64,000 bases of DNA, from positions 12,276,001-12,340,000 of the forward strand of contig NC_079887.1 in assembly GCF_029227915.1 (NCBI RefSeq), given 5' to 3'. The DNA comes from Hydractinia symbiolongicarpus. Lineage: Eukaryota > Cnidaria > Hydrozoa > Anthoathecata > Hydractiniidae. The position numbers and the translations under genes are program-made. The notes beneath the pieces were generated by a model. It was not told the DNA's origin. It ran no database searches and saw only the letters and a program-made list of their open reading frames with translations. Positions 11,390 to 23,600 of the stretch are shown piece after piece. How positions within the stretch are numbered: the stretch's first letter is position 1; each line of letters starts with the position of its first letter.

Positions 11390-12230
11390 AAGAGTTCTAC
11401 AAATTCCCTTGACGGTGGAAGTACAAATTACAAAACAATCATCTGTGGAGTTCCACAAGGTTCCATATTAGGACCACTCTTATTCCTTATATATGTAAAT
11501 GATTTGAACAAAGCTATATTTTACATTCAATTTTATTTGCACATGATACAAATCTGTTTTATGCACATAAAGATATAAAAACATTATTTCCTAGAGTCAA
11601 TAATGAACTCTCTAAGCTGGCAGAATGGTTTAAGGCAAACAGACTGTCCCTAAATATTTCTAAAACAAAGTACACACTTTTTTCACAGGCAAAATAAAAA
11701 AGATAATATACTGTAATATAAGTATAAAAAGAGCACAATCCCTGGAATTTTATTAGGACTAATTCTTGATGAAAATTTTACTTGGAGAGAACATATAAAT
11801 ATTTTAGAAGAAAAGGTCCCAAAGAATATTGGCCAACGCTACAAAATTGACAAAATTACAAAATAAACAAAAACATGCAACCAGTTATTTTAAATGTTGA
11901 CAGATACACTCACTCCAGAGAGTTATTAACAAAGCTCAGTGTACTGAATGTATACCAACTGAACATTTATCAAACTCTTATTTTTATGTTTAAGCTTGAA
12001 AACAATATGTTACCAAGAGTATTTAATAATATGTTTCAGAAGATACAACATAAATATCCATCCTGATTTTCAAAACAGTTTTTTTCAACCTAACTAGCAG
12101 AGGACCTAAACTGTGGAATACATTTCTTGATAACGACATGAAAACTATTACATCACTTAACGAATTCAAACATAAACTAAAACATAAACTATTGACTACT
12201 GACAATTCATATTTATTTTAGAACACACGA
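11390..12230 (+). mobile_element. LINE retrotransposon, 3' segment (reverse transcriptase C-terminal half)
   Basis: The plus strand carries [20 protein letters not shown] (the conserved reverse transcriptase motif after the palm), then a degenerate FADDT-like site (here HDT), then WFKANRLSLNISKTKY. The C-terminal end is near 12080-12220, with a RGPKLWNTFL block. It continues the same protein as the minus-strand segment at 10440-11345, so the two are halves of one insertion with the 5' half inverted. It is broken by several frameshifts. Confidence 0.8.
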
Positions 12231-12234
12231 CAGT

Positions 12235-13044
12235 TACAACGTACGACATATATAACACAACTCCTCATCATTTTCAATGCTAACCTTATATATAGGTGAC
12301 TCAAAATTCGTAGGGTTTCTTCAGCGGGAAAGACTCTGCGAGGAGAGTCTTTGATGACTCTTTTAAGAGAGTCAATGACTTGCAAGAATCAATGTATTAT
12401 GATAAAGTTCAAATTTAAAGCTGATAAGTTAAACAATGACAAAAAGAATATGCTTCTAGAAGAATTGTGCCCGTGTCTTGTTTCATTAACCGATTGATTG
12501 AAAAAATAAAGATACATGTTGATGATAAATCTTAACCGATAAATAATTTTGCGAGTGATGGATATTTGATTGATCTACCCTTTGCACAGTTGTATTTACG
12601 TTTCAAAGACAGCATAGTACCCATTCTCGTCCCCAGAGCTTTCGAGGTTTTAATCTCAAAGAGCTCTGGGGACAAGAATACATTGTACCACTTCCTGAAA
12701 ACAATGGAAAAAGACCCAGGAGAGATTTTATTGTAGCAACAGACGGTGATACCGACCGTTATACAAAAAATGGTCTAACAAATTACTTAGATCTGTTTTG
12801 AGATGGTTTTGAGCTTCTCTGTACCGTTTGGATGATTGTATGGTACACACTGTTTAATCGTATGATTTGTGACGTAGACAACTTGATATTTCAGCTAGAG
12901 CCCACGAACATAAAACAGTGATGTAACATTTTTTTTATCAATTGCATATAGCACTCAGTTCAACACGCTTTGTATAACGATGCCTCGTTCGAGAAGAATT
13001 GTATGATTTAGAAAACGCACCGGTTAATTATTAACATTTTCAGC
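12235..13044 (+). other. Decayed element sequence, unidentified
   Basis: A frame around 12700-12900 reads a short coding-like stretch ('VATDGDTDRYTKNGLTNYLD' and on) with stops, which I do not recognise. Because a protease-like relic of the Polinton type follows in the adjacent repeat unit, this may be more of the same element, but no motif proves it. Confidence 0.3.
12623..12679. repeat. Hairpin with 18-bp arms
   Basis: ATTCTCGTCCCCAGAGCT (12623-12640) is complementary to 12662-12679 with one mismatch and a 21-nt spacer. It is a MITE-like foldback. Confidence 0.75.
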
Positions 13045-13399
13045 AGCACTATATAACAACAATGATAAAAAGATACTTCGCATTTCCAATACACGTATCA
13101 TTTTTCGATGGATGACGAAGAAACTAGAGCCAAACGAGGGCTCCGGTTAGTCAACTGTTGGAAGAAGAAATAGAAGACTTGCAATACAGTTGAAGTTTAC
13201 CAGGAGATATATAATTTTTTTTTAAACATATTGGAAAATTAGAAAAACACTCATTTGTTCATTTAGACTAGTTGAATGCATATTGTAATGACAAAAATAC
13301 GTTTTCCACCGAAGAAACAGTGTGGAGGTAGGCGACGAAGAACTTAACGTCGAAGGCAGTATTGAAGAAACATTTTAAATAAGATCTCTATAAATGCTT

Positions 13400-14110
13400 T
13401 AACTCCACACGCCTTAAGCCATGCAACAGATTTGCTTGATAAATTGATTAACGCACAACAAAGCAGAGCCGCAAAGTTTGATTACAAAAAGGTGAAATTC
13501 TCCCCTTAATTTTTGGTGGACATATGGCTATGCCGTTACTCAGTCAACTGATGAACATTTTTTTTTTGCTAATTTATTTTTGCGAAATGTATATTAATCA
13601 GCAAGCTATAACTCTATTTTTAATTAATAGTCTGTCGGTATGGGTGTCAGTAAAAATGTTATAACTAATGAAGAACGTGATCGTAGCAGACATTTAAACG
13701 AGCAAAATGTTAGGGAGATACACACATTCGGTACGCTCAAACAACTATTTTTCCTATTTTCTTATCCGTTATTTTTCGGATGGCTTCGAGGCCTTACAGC
13801 TTATATGTCAAAAGGGGAATCATTGTGCAAAGATGATTTAACAATGGCTGTCTTGAACTTAGACCCTTTAAATATGGGGGAGTTCACTGAATAGCACTTG
13901 GCGTTTTCTGTCAACTGTTATCACACACGGAGACATTAACATTAATTTATTTCGATCCATTTGGTGTGTAAGGATTTCCAATTAATATTAAAGAACAATG
14001 TCGACCATGTTTTACACCCAAAGTCAAAACAACTTTAGGTGTAAAAGAGGTTTTTAATTTCGCGATTCAGTGTCCACAACATCTCCAACAACTGCAAAAA
14101 TAGTTATAAA
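13400..14110 (+). pseudogene. Broken Polinton/adenain-type protease-like relic (copy 1 of 3)
   Basis: The plus strand has an 84-codon open frame (13640-13894) ending at a TAG where the next residues read HLAF. After a frame change, a YFDPFG motif follows near 13950, then a cysteine-containing segment. An H-(W)-x-A-F element followed by a YFD/EPFG element is the layout of adenain-like cysteine proteases of Polinton-type elements. The in-frame stop, at least one frameshift and another stop after the YFDPFG motif show it is non-functional. The identification rests on two short motifs, so it is tentative. Identical relics lie in the other two copies. Confidence 0.4.
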
Positions 14111-14306
14111 GAATATTTTAATTTGCAGAATAGATTTGAAAAATATTAGAAAGGTTATGTAGCAAAAACAAAATATAGATTAAAGAAAAAATTATTTAGA
14201 AATAAAGAAAAATTAAATAAATTAAAAACAGTGATACAAATTTACATCCAAGTAGTGTTGTTCTAAATTTAAAATTCAAAAAATTCTATAAAATTTTAAA
14301 GTTTTT

Positions 14307-14844
14307 TTAGTCGCTGGCTTTTGAAGGTAAAATAGGTTCCGTTTCATCAGCTTGCCGTTTTAAAAACGCCGACAATTTCGTCGGATAGTCCGTCATAACG
14401 CCGGTTGCTCCAAGTTTGTTTAAACAGTATTCGAAATCGTCGTCTGTGTTAAGTACAAATATGTACACCTGAGAAAAGAGAAAGAAAATAATAATTTAAT
14501 GTAAAAAAAAATTCTCAATATTTCTTAAAAAATGTTAATTAGCAAGCTTGTAATACGATTGACTTGCTCGAAAATTAACCCAAAAAATTCCCTCTGATTA
14601 AAGATGAGTCATAGATAATTCTTGGGATACCTGAAAAATAAAAAACCGGCTTGGCGTGTAAAATCTATGACATAACACAGCAGAACTTTGGTCAGATATT
14701 TAGACAATTTCTCAGTGAATTAAAGTTGAATCCTGGAATTATGGTTTATGAGTAAACTAAAAACAACTTTACAAAAATAAGATACCACATACCTGCAAGC
14801 CACGTCTTTGTAAGTGACGAAACAACACGGGACTCATTAACAGC
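14307..14844 (-). pseudogene. Extra copy of GDPD exons 9 and 10 (distal)
   Basis: Exon 9 at 14793-14844 and exon 10 with stop at 14307-14468, both with intact acceptor and donor sites. They are identical in coding content to the exons at 17921-18458. They lie beyond the first stop and could be used only by skipping the nearer copies, which would give the same protein. Confidence 0.85.
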
Positions 14845-15206
14845 CTAAATAAGCACTATATAACAACAATGATAAAAAGATACTTCGCATTTCCAATACA
14901 CGTATCATTTTTCGATGGATGACGAAGAAACTAGAGCCAAACGAGGGCTCCGGTTAGTCAACTGTTGGAAGAAGAAATAGAAGACTTGCAATACAGTTGA
15001 AGTTTACCAGGAGATATATAATTTTTTTTTAAACATATTGGAAAATTAGAAAAACACTCATTTGTTCATTTAGACTAGTTGAATGCATATTGTAATGACA
15101 AAAATACGTTTTCCACCGAAGAAACAGTGTGGAGGTAGGCGACGAAGAACTTAACGTCGAAGGCAGTATTGAAGAAACATTTTAAATAAGATCTCTATAA
15201 ATGCTT

Positions 15207-15917
15207 TAACTCCACACGCCTTAAGCCATGCAACAGATTTGCTTGATAAATTGATTAACGCACAACAAAGCAGAGCCGCAAAGTTTGATTACAAAAAGGT
15301 GAAATTCTCCCCTTAATTTTTGGTGGACATATGGCTATGCCGTTACTCAGTCAACTGATGAACATTTTTTTTTTGCTAATTTATTTTTGCGAAATGTATA
15401 TTAATCAGCAAGCTATAACTCTATTTTTAATTAATAGTCTGTCGGTATGGGTGTCAGTAAAAATGTTATAACTAATGAAGAACGTGATCGTAGCAGACAT
15501 TTAAACGAGCAAAATGTTAGGGAGATACACACATTCGGTACGCTCAAACAACTATTTTTCCTATTTTCTTATCCGTTATTTTTCGGATGGCTTCGAGGCC
15601 TTACAGCTTATATGTCAAAAGGGGAATCATTGTGCAAAGATGATTTAACAATGGCTGTCTTGAACTTAGACCCTTTAAATATGGGGGAGTTCACTGAATA
15701 GCACTTGGCGTTTTCTGTCAACTGTTATCACACACGGAGACATTAACATTAATTTATTTCGATCCATTTGGTGTGTAAGGATTTCCAATTAATATTAAAG
15801 AACAATGTCGACCATGTTTTACACCCAAAGTCAAAACAACTTTAGGTGTAAAAGAGGTTTTTAATTTCGCGATTCAGTGTCCACAACATCTCCAACAACT
15901 GCAAAAATAGTTATAAA
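15207..15917 (+). pseudogene. Protease-like relic (copy 2 of 3)
   Basis: Same sequence as the relic at 13400-14110, shifted by 1,807 bp. The 84-codon open frame is at 15447-15701. Confidence 0.4.
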
Positions 15918-16113
15918 GAATATTTTAATTTGCAGAATAGATTTGAAAAATATTAGAAAGGTTATGTACCAAAAACAAAATATAGATTAAAGAAAAAATT
16001 ATTTAGAAATAAAGAAAAATTAAATAAATTAAAAACAGTGATACAAATTTACATCCAAGTAGTGTTGTTCTAAATTTAAAATTCAAAAAATTCTATAAAA
16101 TTTTAAAGTTTTT

Positions 16114-16651
16114 TTAGTCGCTGGCTTTTGAAGGTAAAATAGGTTCCGTTTCATCAGCTTGCCGTTTTAAAAACGCCGACAATTTCGTCGGATAGTCCGT
16201 CATAACGCCGGTTGCTCCAAGTTTGTTTAAACAGTATTCGAAATCGTCGTCTGTGTTAAGTACAAATATGTACACCTGAGAAAAGAGAAAGAAAATAATA
16301 ATTTAATGTAAAAAAAAATTCTCAATATTTCTTAAAAAATGTTAATTAGCAAGCTTGTAATACGATTGACTTGCTCGAAAATTAACCCAAAAAATTCCCT
16401 CTGATTAAAGATGAGTCATAGATAATTCTTGGGATACCTGAAAAATAAAAAACCGGCTTGGCGTGTAAAATCTATGACATAACACAGCAGAACTTTGGTC
16501 AGATATTTAGACAATTTCTCAGTGAATTAAAGTTGAATCCTGGAATTATGGTTTATGAGTAAACTAAAAACAACTTTACAAAAATAAGATACCACATACC
16601 TGCAAGCCACGTCTTTGTAAGTGACGAAACAACACGGGACTCATTAACAGC
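16114..16651 (-). pseudogene. Extra copy of GDPD exons 9 and 10 (middle)
   Basis: Exon 9 at 16600-16651 and exon 10 at 16114-16275, splice sites intact. This is the middle copy of the 1,807-bp tandem unit. Confidence 0.85.
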
Positions 16652-17013
16652 CTAAATAAGCACTATATAACAACAATGATAAAAAGATACTTCGCATTTC
16701 CAATACACGTATCATTTTTCGATGGATGACGAAGAAACTAGAGCCAAACGAGGGCTCCGGTTAGTCAACTGTTGGAAGAAGAAATAGAAGACTTGCAATA
16801 CAGTTGAAGTTTACCAGGAGATATATAATTTTTTTTTAAACATATTGGAAAATTAGAAAAACACTCATTTGTTCATTTAGACTAGTTGAATGCATATTGT
16901 AATGACAAAAATACGTTTTCCACCGAAGAAACAGTGTGGAGGTAGGCGACGAAGAACTTAACGTCGAAGGCAGTATTGAAGAAACATTTTAAATAAGATC
17001 TCTATAAATGCTT

Positions 17014-17724
17014 TAACTCCACACGCCTTAAGCCATGCAACAGATTTGCTTGATAAATTGATTAACGCACAACAAAGCAGAGCCGCAAAGTTTGATTACA
17101 AAAAGGTGAAATTCTCCCCTTAATTTTTGGTGGACATATGGCTATGCCGTTACTCAGTCAACTGATGAACATTTTTTTTTTGCTAATTTATTTTTGCGAA
17201 ATGTATATTAATCAGCAAGCTATAACTCTATTTTTAATTAATAGTCTGTCGGTATGGGTGTCAGTAAAAATGTTATAACTAATGAAGAACGTGATCGTAG
17301 CAGACATTTAAACGAGCAAAATGTTAGGGAGATACACACATTCGGTACGCTCAAACAACTATTTTTCCTATTTTCTTATCCGTTATTTTTCGGATGGCTT
17401 CGAGGCCTTACAGCTTATATGTCAAAAGGGGAATCATTGTGCAAAGATGATTTAACAATGGCTGTCTTGAACTTAGACCCTTTAAATATGGGGGAGTTCA
17501 CTGAATAGCACTTGGCGTTTTCTGTCAACTGTTATCACACACGGAGACATTAACATTAATTTATTTCGATCCATTTGGTGTGTAAGGATTTCCAATTAAT
17601 ATTAAAGAACAATGTCGACCATGTTTTACACCCAAAGTCAAAACAACTTTAGGTGTAAAAGAGGTTTTTAATTTCGCGATTCAGTGTCCACAACATCTCC
17701 AACAACTGCAAAAATAGTTATAAA
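17014..17724 (+). pseudogene. Protease-like relic (copy 3 of 3)
   Basis: Same sequence as the relic at 13400-14110, shifted by 3,614 bp. The 84-codon open frame is at 17254-17508, in the DNA just downstream of the GDPD stop codon. Confidence 0.4.
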
Positions 17725-17920
17725 GAATATTTTAATTTGCAGAATAGATTTGAAAAATATTAGAAAGGTTATGTAGCAAAAACAAAATATAGATTAAAGA
17801 AAAAATTATTTAGAAATAAAGAAAAATTAAATAAATTAAAAACAGTGATACAAATTTACATCCAAGTAGTGTTGTTCTAAATTTAAAATTCAAAAAATTC
17901 TATAAAATTTTAAAGTTTTT

Positions 17921-20900
17921 TTAGTCGCTGGCTTTTGAAGGTAAAATAGGTTCCGTTTCATCAGCTTGCCGTTTTAAAAACGCCGACAATTTCGTCGGAT
18001 AGTCCGTCATAACGCCGGTTGCTCCAAGTTTGTTTAAACAGTATTCGAAATCGTCGTCTGTGTTAAGTACAAATATGTACACCTGAGAAAAGAGAAAGAA
18101 AATAATAATTTAATGTAAAAAAAAATTCTCAATATTTCTTAAAAAATGTTAATTAGCAAGCTTGTAATACGATTGACTTGCTCGAAAATTAACCCAAAAA
18201 ATTCCCTCTGATTAAAGATGAGTCATAGATAATTCTTGGGATACCTGAAAAATAAAAAACCGGCTTGGCGTGTAAAATCTATGACATAACACAGCAGAAC
18301 TTTGGTCAGATATTTAGACAATTTCTCAGTGAATTAAAGTTGAATCCTGGAATTATGGTTTATGAGTAAACTAAAAACAACTTTACAAAAATAAGATACC
18401 ACATACCTGCAAGCCACGTCTTTGTAAGTGACGAAACAACACGGGACTCATTAACAGCCTAAATAATAACAGAGAAAAAAATTAGTAGAAAAAAAGTATA
18501 TTTGCGAGGTGGCCCAAATTTAAATGATTTTGAAACGTCCAGATTGTAAACGAATTAAAGTTTACTAAAATTGATGCAACGGATCCGTGCTAAAGAGTAG
18601 CCTCTTAATAAAGAGGAAAAGAAAATATATACGCTCTGCCCACCCTACCCTCCCACTAATTTAACGTACTTCTTAAACGCTCACATTTTAGAATGTATAT
18701 TGATAATGACTCACCAATCTGCAATTTTTATTATGGTTCGATAACTTTGAAACGCTGTTGGATGTCTAAAGAAACGCGAAAGTAACAAAAGAAATTAAAT
18801 ACGCGACTATAAAAAACCACCTCGGCTCGTCAGCTTGCCTCAAATAAAAACCTCCTTGAATTCATCCATCCTGTGCATCATATTTAGGTTCAAGTAAGAA
18901 ATCTGTAGATTACAAGCTGATTTCGTAAACCTCAACAATACCATGAGCTAAGTAATGCACTCACCTTAGTATTAGCCTTGGATATGGTATCTCCAGAAAG
19001 TCTTCTTTCAACGGAACGAAGGGCAAAATACCAAGATAAAACATCACTACCAGTGATATCGTTCTCTGGATTGAGAATAAAATAGGGATTTCTGGAGCCT
19101 AGTAAATTCGAAGAAGAGTATATAAGAAATAATTATTACTTATAAATCAAAACTTCATGTCACACGTAGATGTCATAGTTGAAAACAGGGGGGGGGGGGT
19201 GACTTTCCGGAAAATAGGGGGTTAAAAATTTCCCAGTGAAAAGGGTGGGGTTACTCTATATTCCAGAGTAAATTATTGCTTCTTAAAATTATCTGCTTCA
19301 ATTAAGACAGATAATTTAATTTAGGCTTAAAACACAATTGTTAATTTCTTAAAACTAAATTTGAAGAAGGCACTAGATCAGAAATAGACCTGGTAACATA
19401 GACATTATAAAGCATCTGACGTGCATTTGAATTGAATTTAGTTGAACATTTGCTTGTTCTTACTATAGAACGGAGTGTGCTCTGACTTGTTCATTTTCAT
19501 ATTTAAATTCATGTTTCTCAAGGTTGCGGCAGACTTGTTTATGCATTAGAAATCATGCTACAAATACCAGGTATATTTAACGTTACAAATACCTGGTATT
19601 TTTAGTCAAATTTGGTGACTATGAAAGGCAGACAAATAGAATTACCAAGAGCACAATGTAATTTGCTAGGAAATTTTTTCATCATCAATTTGTTGTTACC
19701 ATTTAAGATCGCTTTTCGGTAGGTTACATATATTTTTTCAACAACAACACAAAAATGCTTTCATATTTAAATTTATATTTAATTCATATTTAAAGACATC
19801 AGTCTTTAAATATGAATTCAAATCTTTACGTTACATATCAGTTACAGGATAGAGATAATAGCTTGACCTCAAAATAATAGGGTGGAGGGGGGGGATACTT
19901 TAAAAATAAGAAGAGTGGGCTTCCTAATAATAGGGGGTGTTTTAAAAATAAGGAGTTTCTGACCATTCTGCCAATTTGAATGATGTAAAATAATAAGCAT
20001 TCCAATACACAACTTTCGAATATTCAAGAAGTGACTTGGCGCTTTTATTTCAGCCTAATTGTTTACAAGTGCGTGCAACCAAACTCTTATACTTAAGGAT
20101 GCCCACTGATTCAGGCCTTCTGCACCCTGCAACCTAGAAACAGCTGGTCAGGAGCTGTCATTAAATCTATTTAAGTATGGTCTACCTTTTTATGCACATA
20201 GTTGACTGTCTTTGAACTAAAATTACCAAGTACGACCATATCTTCTCGTTTAAATTCTTTAATCAAATCAATAGTCTAAAACAAACAGAAGACACTGATA
20301 GATAATAGGCTCTCACTCTGAAGAGAAAAAAACAAAAAAATCAATAAAAGGCAAAAATATTAACCTTATCAATAAGTTCTTCATTGTACACTTTAAGATC
20401 AATGTTCATAGGGATGGTTGGGAATTGTTCAAAGAGAGTTCTCAAGAGTGGAATCTTTCTGTCTTCGTTACAGCATGTCACAGTTTTACCTAAAAAAAAT
20501 ACACGACTATCCTGTTAACATTGAATGCATTCTATTTCTTGGTAACTATAATCCTTCAAAGTTGCCACCTAAAAATATCTCCAATAATAGTAGCTGTATT
20601 TTGTATGAGTGTGTAAAGCCAAGATCATGCTAGAATAGGTATAAAATATTTATGGGCCAAATACAAAATGCAATATATTTTAAAACAGAATCTTTTGTAT
20701 AGAGTGTTAGAAATGCACAGACTAGTGACACCCAAAATATGCAAAACAGCAAATTCCTGTGGTAAATTTAAAGGATGTATAAATTGTACGATTTAACCAC
20801 ACCTTTAAAAATATTGAAGGAAGGTCCTATAAATTGATGTGAAAGGTCTTGACGCATTTTCAAAGAAGTTTGTTGGATTAAAATGTACAAATCCTAAACA

Positions 20901-22607
20901 CTGTAGAAGTTGGCATAAATTAATTGCAATTTCAGGGATTGCCAAGGTAAATGATATATACATATCTATCCCATTTTTTATACATAAAAAATGAGACAGA
21001 CTTTTCCGATACAAGAATTTACTTAATCACTTACCATAATCGAATGTAACATCTAGACTCTCCAATAAACAAGGTAATTCCTGAGATATAAATATTATAT
21101 AATTCATAACTTGTCTACTAAAATCCAATATGACAGGTCTTGCCGAACTGTTGTATAAAAAAATCGCCTATGCGCATTTGGTAAAAAAACAAACAGAGAA
21201 GTGTAAAAATGTTTCTGCTCCTTTTTATATATAAAAAAAAATTGATTCAATTATTTCTTTTTTACACAGTGGAGATTAAGTGTGACTATAAAAGATAAGT
21301 CTTAATTAAGAGTATGATCTATTTTACACAAAACTAACTATTGCATGTTTGTAAAAACGTTTTGTGTATTACCTCATAAGCAAAATCAGATATCATACTA
21401 CCATGACCGGTTGTTCGCACCAATTCATTGTCATGGGACACAACAACCTGACCATCAGCAGTTAAGTTAACATCAATTTCTAACATTTCTGTACCATGCT
21501 CAATAGCACTAAAACACAAGATAACAATGGAGTGAAATGCATAACTATTGGGTGTACCTTTAGAGACAATCTTAACAATCATTTAATGTCATAATACCTA
21601 TATGCACACCCAAACCAAAGATTTTTTAGTTATTAGCTTTAAGGGACGTTAAAAGTGTGCATTCATTTTGCAAATTGATGCTATCTCTTTCCTATCCTGG
21701 CTTACACTACAGGGACTGAATGGTAAAAATCAGTTAAACAAGTGCTTTTGTGTAATAATTAAAAAGTTATCAATTGAAGGGATCATGCAGTGAAAAAACG
21801 ACATACCATTTAAAGTACATGGTTTTGAACAATGTATTAATTATAATTATATTCCAATTTTATAACTCCTGCACTTTACAAGTTGCACACCTTGTGATAT
21901 TTTTTTGTCTTATTAAAAATTCTTACTGTTTAAAAGCAGTAATTGTGTTCTCCAAGTTTTCTCCAGCACCTGAAAAAAAGATCTATATTTTGCATCAAAT
22001 ATAAAAAGATCTTAAAATTAGTGCAGATTGACAATTTCGTTAAAATGAATGCCAATTCTATTTCTAAGTTTGCAAAGTTTAAAATTATGAAGAAAATAAA
22101 TTTGGTCATTTCTCCTTAGTTAAATAAGAATTATAAATTTCCTTAAATTTGTTATTGGTTTTATCCAAAAATACAACAACATTTAGCTTTTTCTTTATTT
22201 AAACTTCTCCATAACTTTTTTCTCTAACAACAATAACTTTATTACTGCAATTAATAATTTCAGAATCATTCACATAAAATAAAAATAACTAAACGGATGT
22301 CACAACTTATTGGTTCAAAAGGGTAGAGGCATTGTATTTCAGTGAGTCAATCATTACTACACAAAAAAAAGGGCTCGAAATGCCTGTTTTTTGCATGAAT
22401 GTAATTTCTGTAACAATTCATGCAAGTTTTACATTATGCCATAGATTTCATTACATTACACTCTATTGTACCTCCTCTGTGACTGATGTGTTTGCAAACA
22501 AATGCTTGTTTCTTTTTTTTGTGAAGAAGTAATGGGAATCTTGTAAGTAAAACTGATGTTCCAATGTAAGCACCAAGTACTCCAAGGCATACACCAAGTA
22601 CGATCAT
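17921..22607 (-). CDS. GDPD1: Glycerophosphodiester phosphodiesterase, GDPD1/GDPD3-type, ten coding exons
   Basis: Coding exons (minus strand): 22607-22472, 21969-21927, 21508-21373, 21080-21035, 20489-20365, 20275-20186, 19098-18965, 18765-18715, 18458-18407, 18082-17921. All junctions are GT-AG and keep frame, giving about 324 aa (human GDPD1 is about 314). Family members hydrolyse glycerophosphodiesters or lysophospholipids at membranes. Residues 1-26 form a hydrophobic N-terminal segment. The family signature is complete: HR at 43-44, E70-x-D72 and H85. A second hydrophobic stretch is at about 205-222, and the conserved C-terminal GATGVMTDYPTKL lies in exon 10. The start at 22607 is the first ATG after an acceptor-like TTTAG at 22621. 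A short upstream ORF (MSDFPS, then a GTGAGT donor) lies at about 22740. The terminal two exons are triplicated in tandem. Confidence 0.93.
19570..19606. repeat. Small palindrome (AAATACCAGGTAT / ATACCTGGTATTT)
   Basis: Inverted 13-bp arms within the same GDPD intron. Confidence 0.6.
19781..19818. repeat. Perfect hairpin, 17-bp arms, 4-nt loop
   Basis: AATTCATATTTAAAGAC (19781-19797) is followed by atca and its exact complement (19802-19818). It is intronic in GDPD. Confidence 0.85.
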
Positions 22608-23024
22608 TTTTTTAAGTAAACTAAATATTAAATACTAGTTGAAAAAATACACAGATATTCACCTCTCAGGAAAAACCACAGGAATTCCTGCAGCGCTACT
22701 CATAGCTATCATCTTTACTCACAGATGGAAAGTCAGACATTTTACGAGGGCACCAATAAGTCACATACGCCATAAAAAGTGCGGGCAAGCTCAAGGTCAT
22801 TAAATTGATTTTTATATTTTTGAAATCCAATGGTCTTTATATTTTAAAATAAAATAATGCTGCTACTTTTTAAAACTTTAGGTAATATTTCTTTATCATG
22901 AAAACATATTTTTTAACATGTAAAACTTTTAAAAGTTCTTCTTATAAAAAGCAACGTATAACAACACAAACGGAAAAACCCTACATTGAGGACTTCATAA
23001 TAAGATTTTAAAAACAAATTAATT

Positions 23025-23600
23025 TTTTTTTTCTTAAACTTTTAAAATGAGATATAAAAAAGCTTTTATATCACCGTTGTTCGTTCTTAAATTTTTATAA
23101 CGCAATCTAAAACAGCATTTATATCACTGCTTTTTGTTCTTAAACCTTTTAAACACGATCAACAAAGCTTTTTCATTGCCACTTTTCGTTTTTAAACTTT
23201 TAAAACACGATCTAACAAAGCTTTTCTATCGCTGTTTTTCGATTTAAAATTTTTAAAACTCAATCTAATGAAGCTTTTCTATTGCCGCTTTTTGTTCTTA
23301 AACTTTCAAAATGTGATCTAAAAAAGTAGTTTTAGTCGTTCTTCGTTCTTAAACTTTTAAAATGTGATCTAAAAAACCTTTTTTATTGCCGTTCTTTGTT
23401 CTTAAATTTTTAATATGCAATCTATCGCTGCTTTTCGTTAACTTTTAAAATGCGATCTAAAAAAGTACTTCTAGCCATTCTTTGTTCAAAATTTTAAAAA
23501 TGCACTTAACGCTGCGTTTCTATCGTCATTCTTCGTTCTTAAATTTTCAAAAACGCGATCTAAAAAAAGCAATTTCTATTGCGTTTTAAAAGTTTATAAA
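23025..23600. repeat. Degenerate minisatellite, about 55-60-bp period
   Basis: About nine diverged units share 'gttcttaaactttta-aa', 'gcgatctaaaaaag' and 'cttttatcgccg'. It lies 0.4-1 kb upstream of GDPD. Confidence 0.7.

Larger units (their letters stand above)
13045..18465. repeat. Three tandem copies of a 1,807-bp unit
   Basis: Copies span 13045-14851, 14852-16658 and 16659-18465. They are nearly identical. One difference I can see is at the 'gttatgtaNcaaaaac' site, g in copies 1 and 3 and c in copy 2 (about 15968). Each unit begins 'agcactatataacaacaatg' and ends 'cattaacagcctaaata'. Each carries a broken protease-like relic, an 84-codon open frame and the last two coding exons of the GDPD gene on the minus strand. 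Confidence 0.95.
19180..19960. repeat. G-run-containing repeat inside GDPD intron
   Basis: Within the 1.09-kb intron between exons 6 and 7, two G-rich segments, 19189-19255 (a run of about 12 G, then gggg runs) and 19880-19950, flank AT-rich sequence. They share phrases such as 'aataggggg' and 'aaaaata' and may be the two ends of an inserted element. Confidence 0.45.

Noticed and set aside
13640-13894. 84-codon open frame present three times, as a gene family
   Set aside because: It repeats only because the whole 1,807-bp unit repeats, and it runs into a disrupted protease-like segment.
20050-20160. Additional GDPD exon between exons 6 and 7 (a possible minus-strand exon reading VAGCRRPESVG)
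   Set aside because: Joining exon 6 directly to the exon at 19098 keeps frame and restores the conserved PEIPILFS region. The extra exon breaks the frame.
22700-22750. Alternative GDPD start at the upstream ATG (MSDFPS) with splicing into exon 1
   Set aside because: Splicing from its GTGAGT donor to the acceptor at 22621 runs into TAA before the main ATG, so it can only be an upstream ORF.
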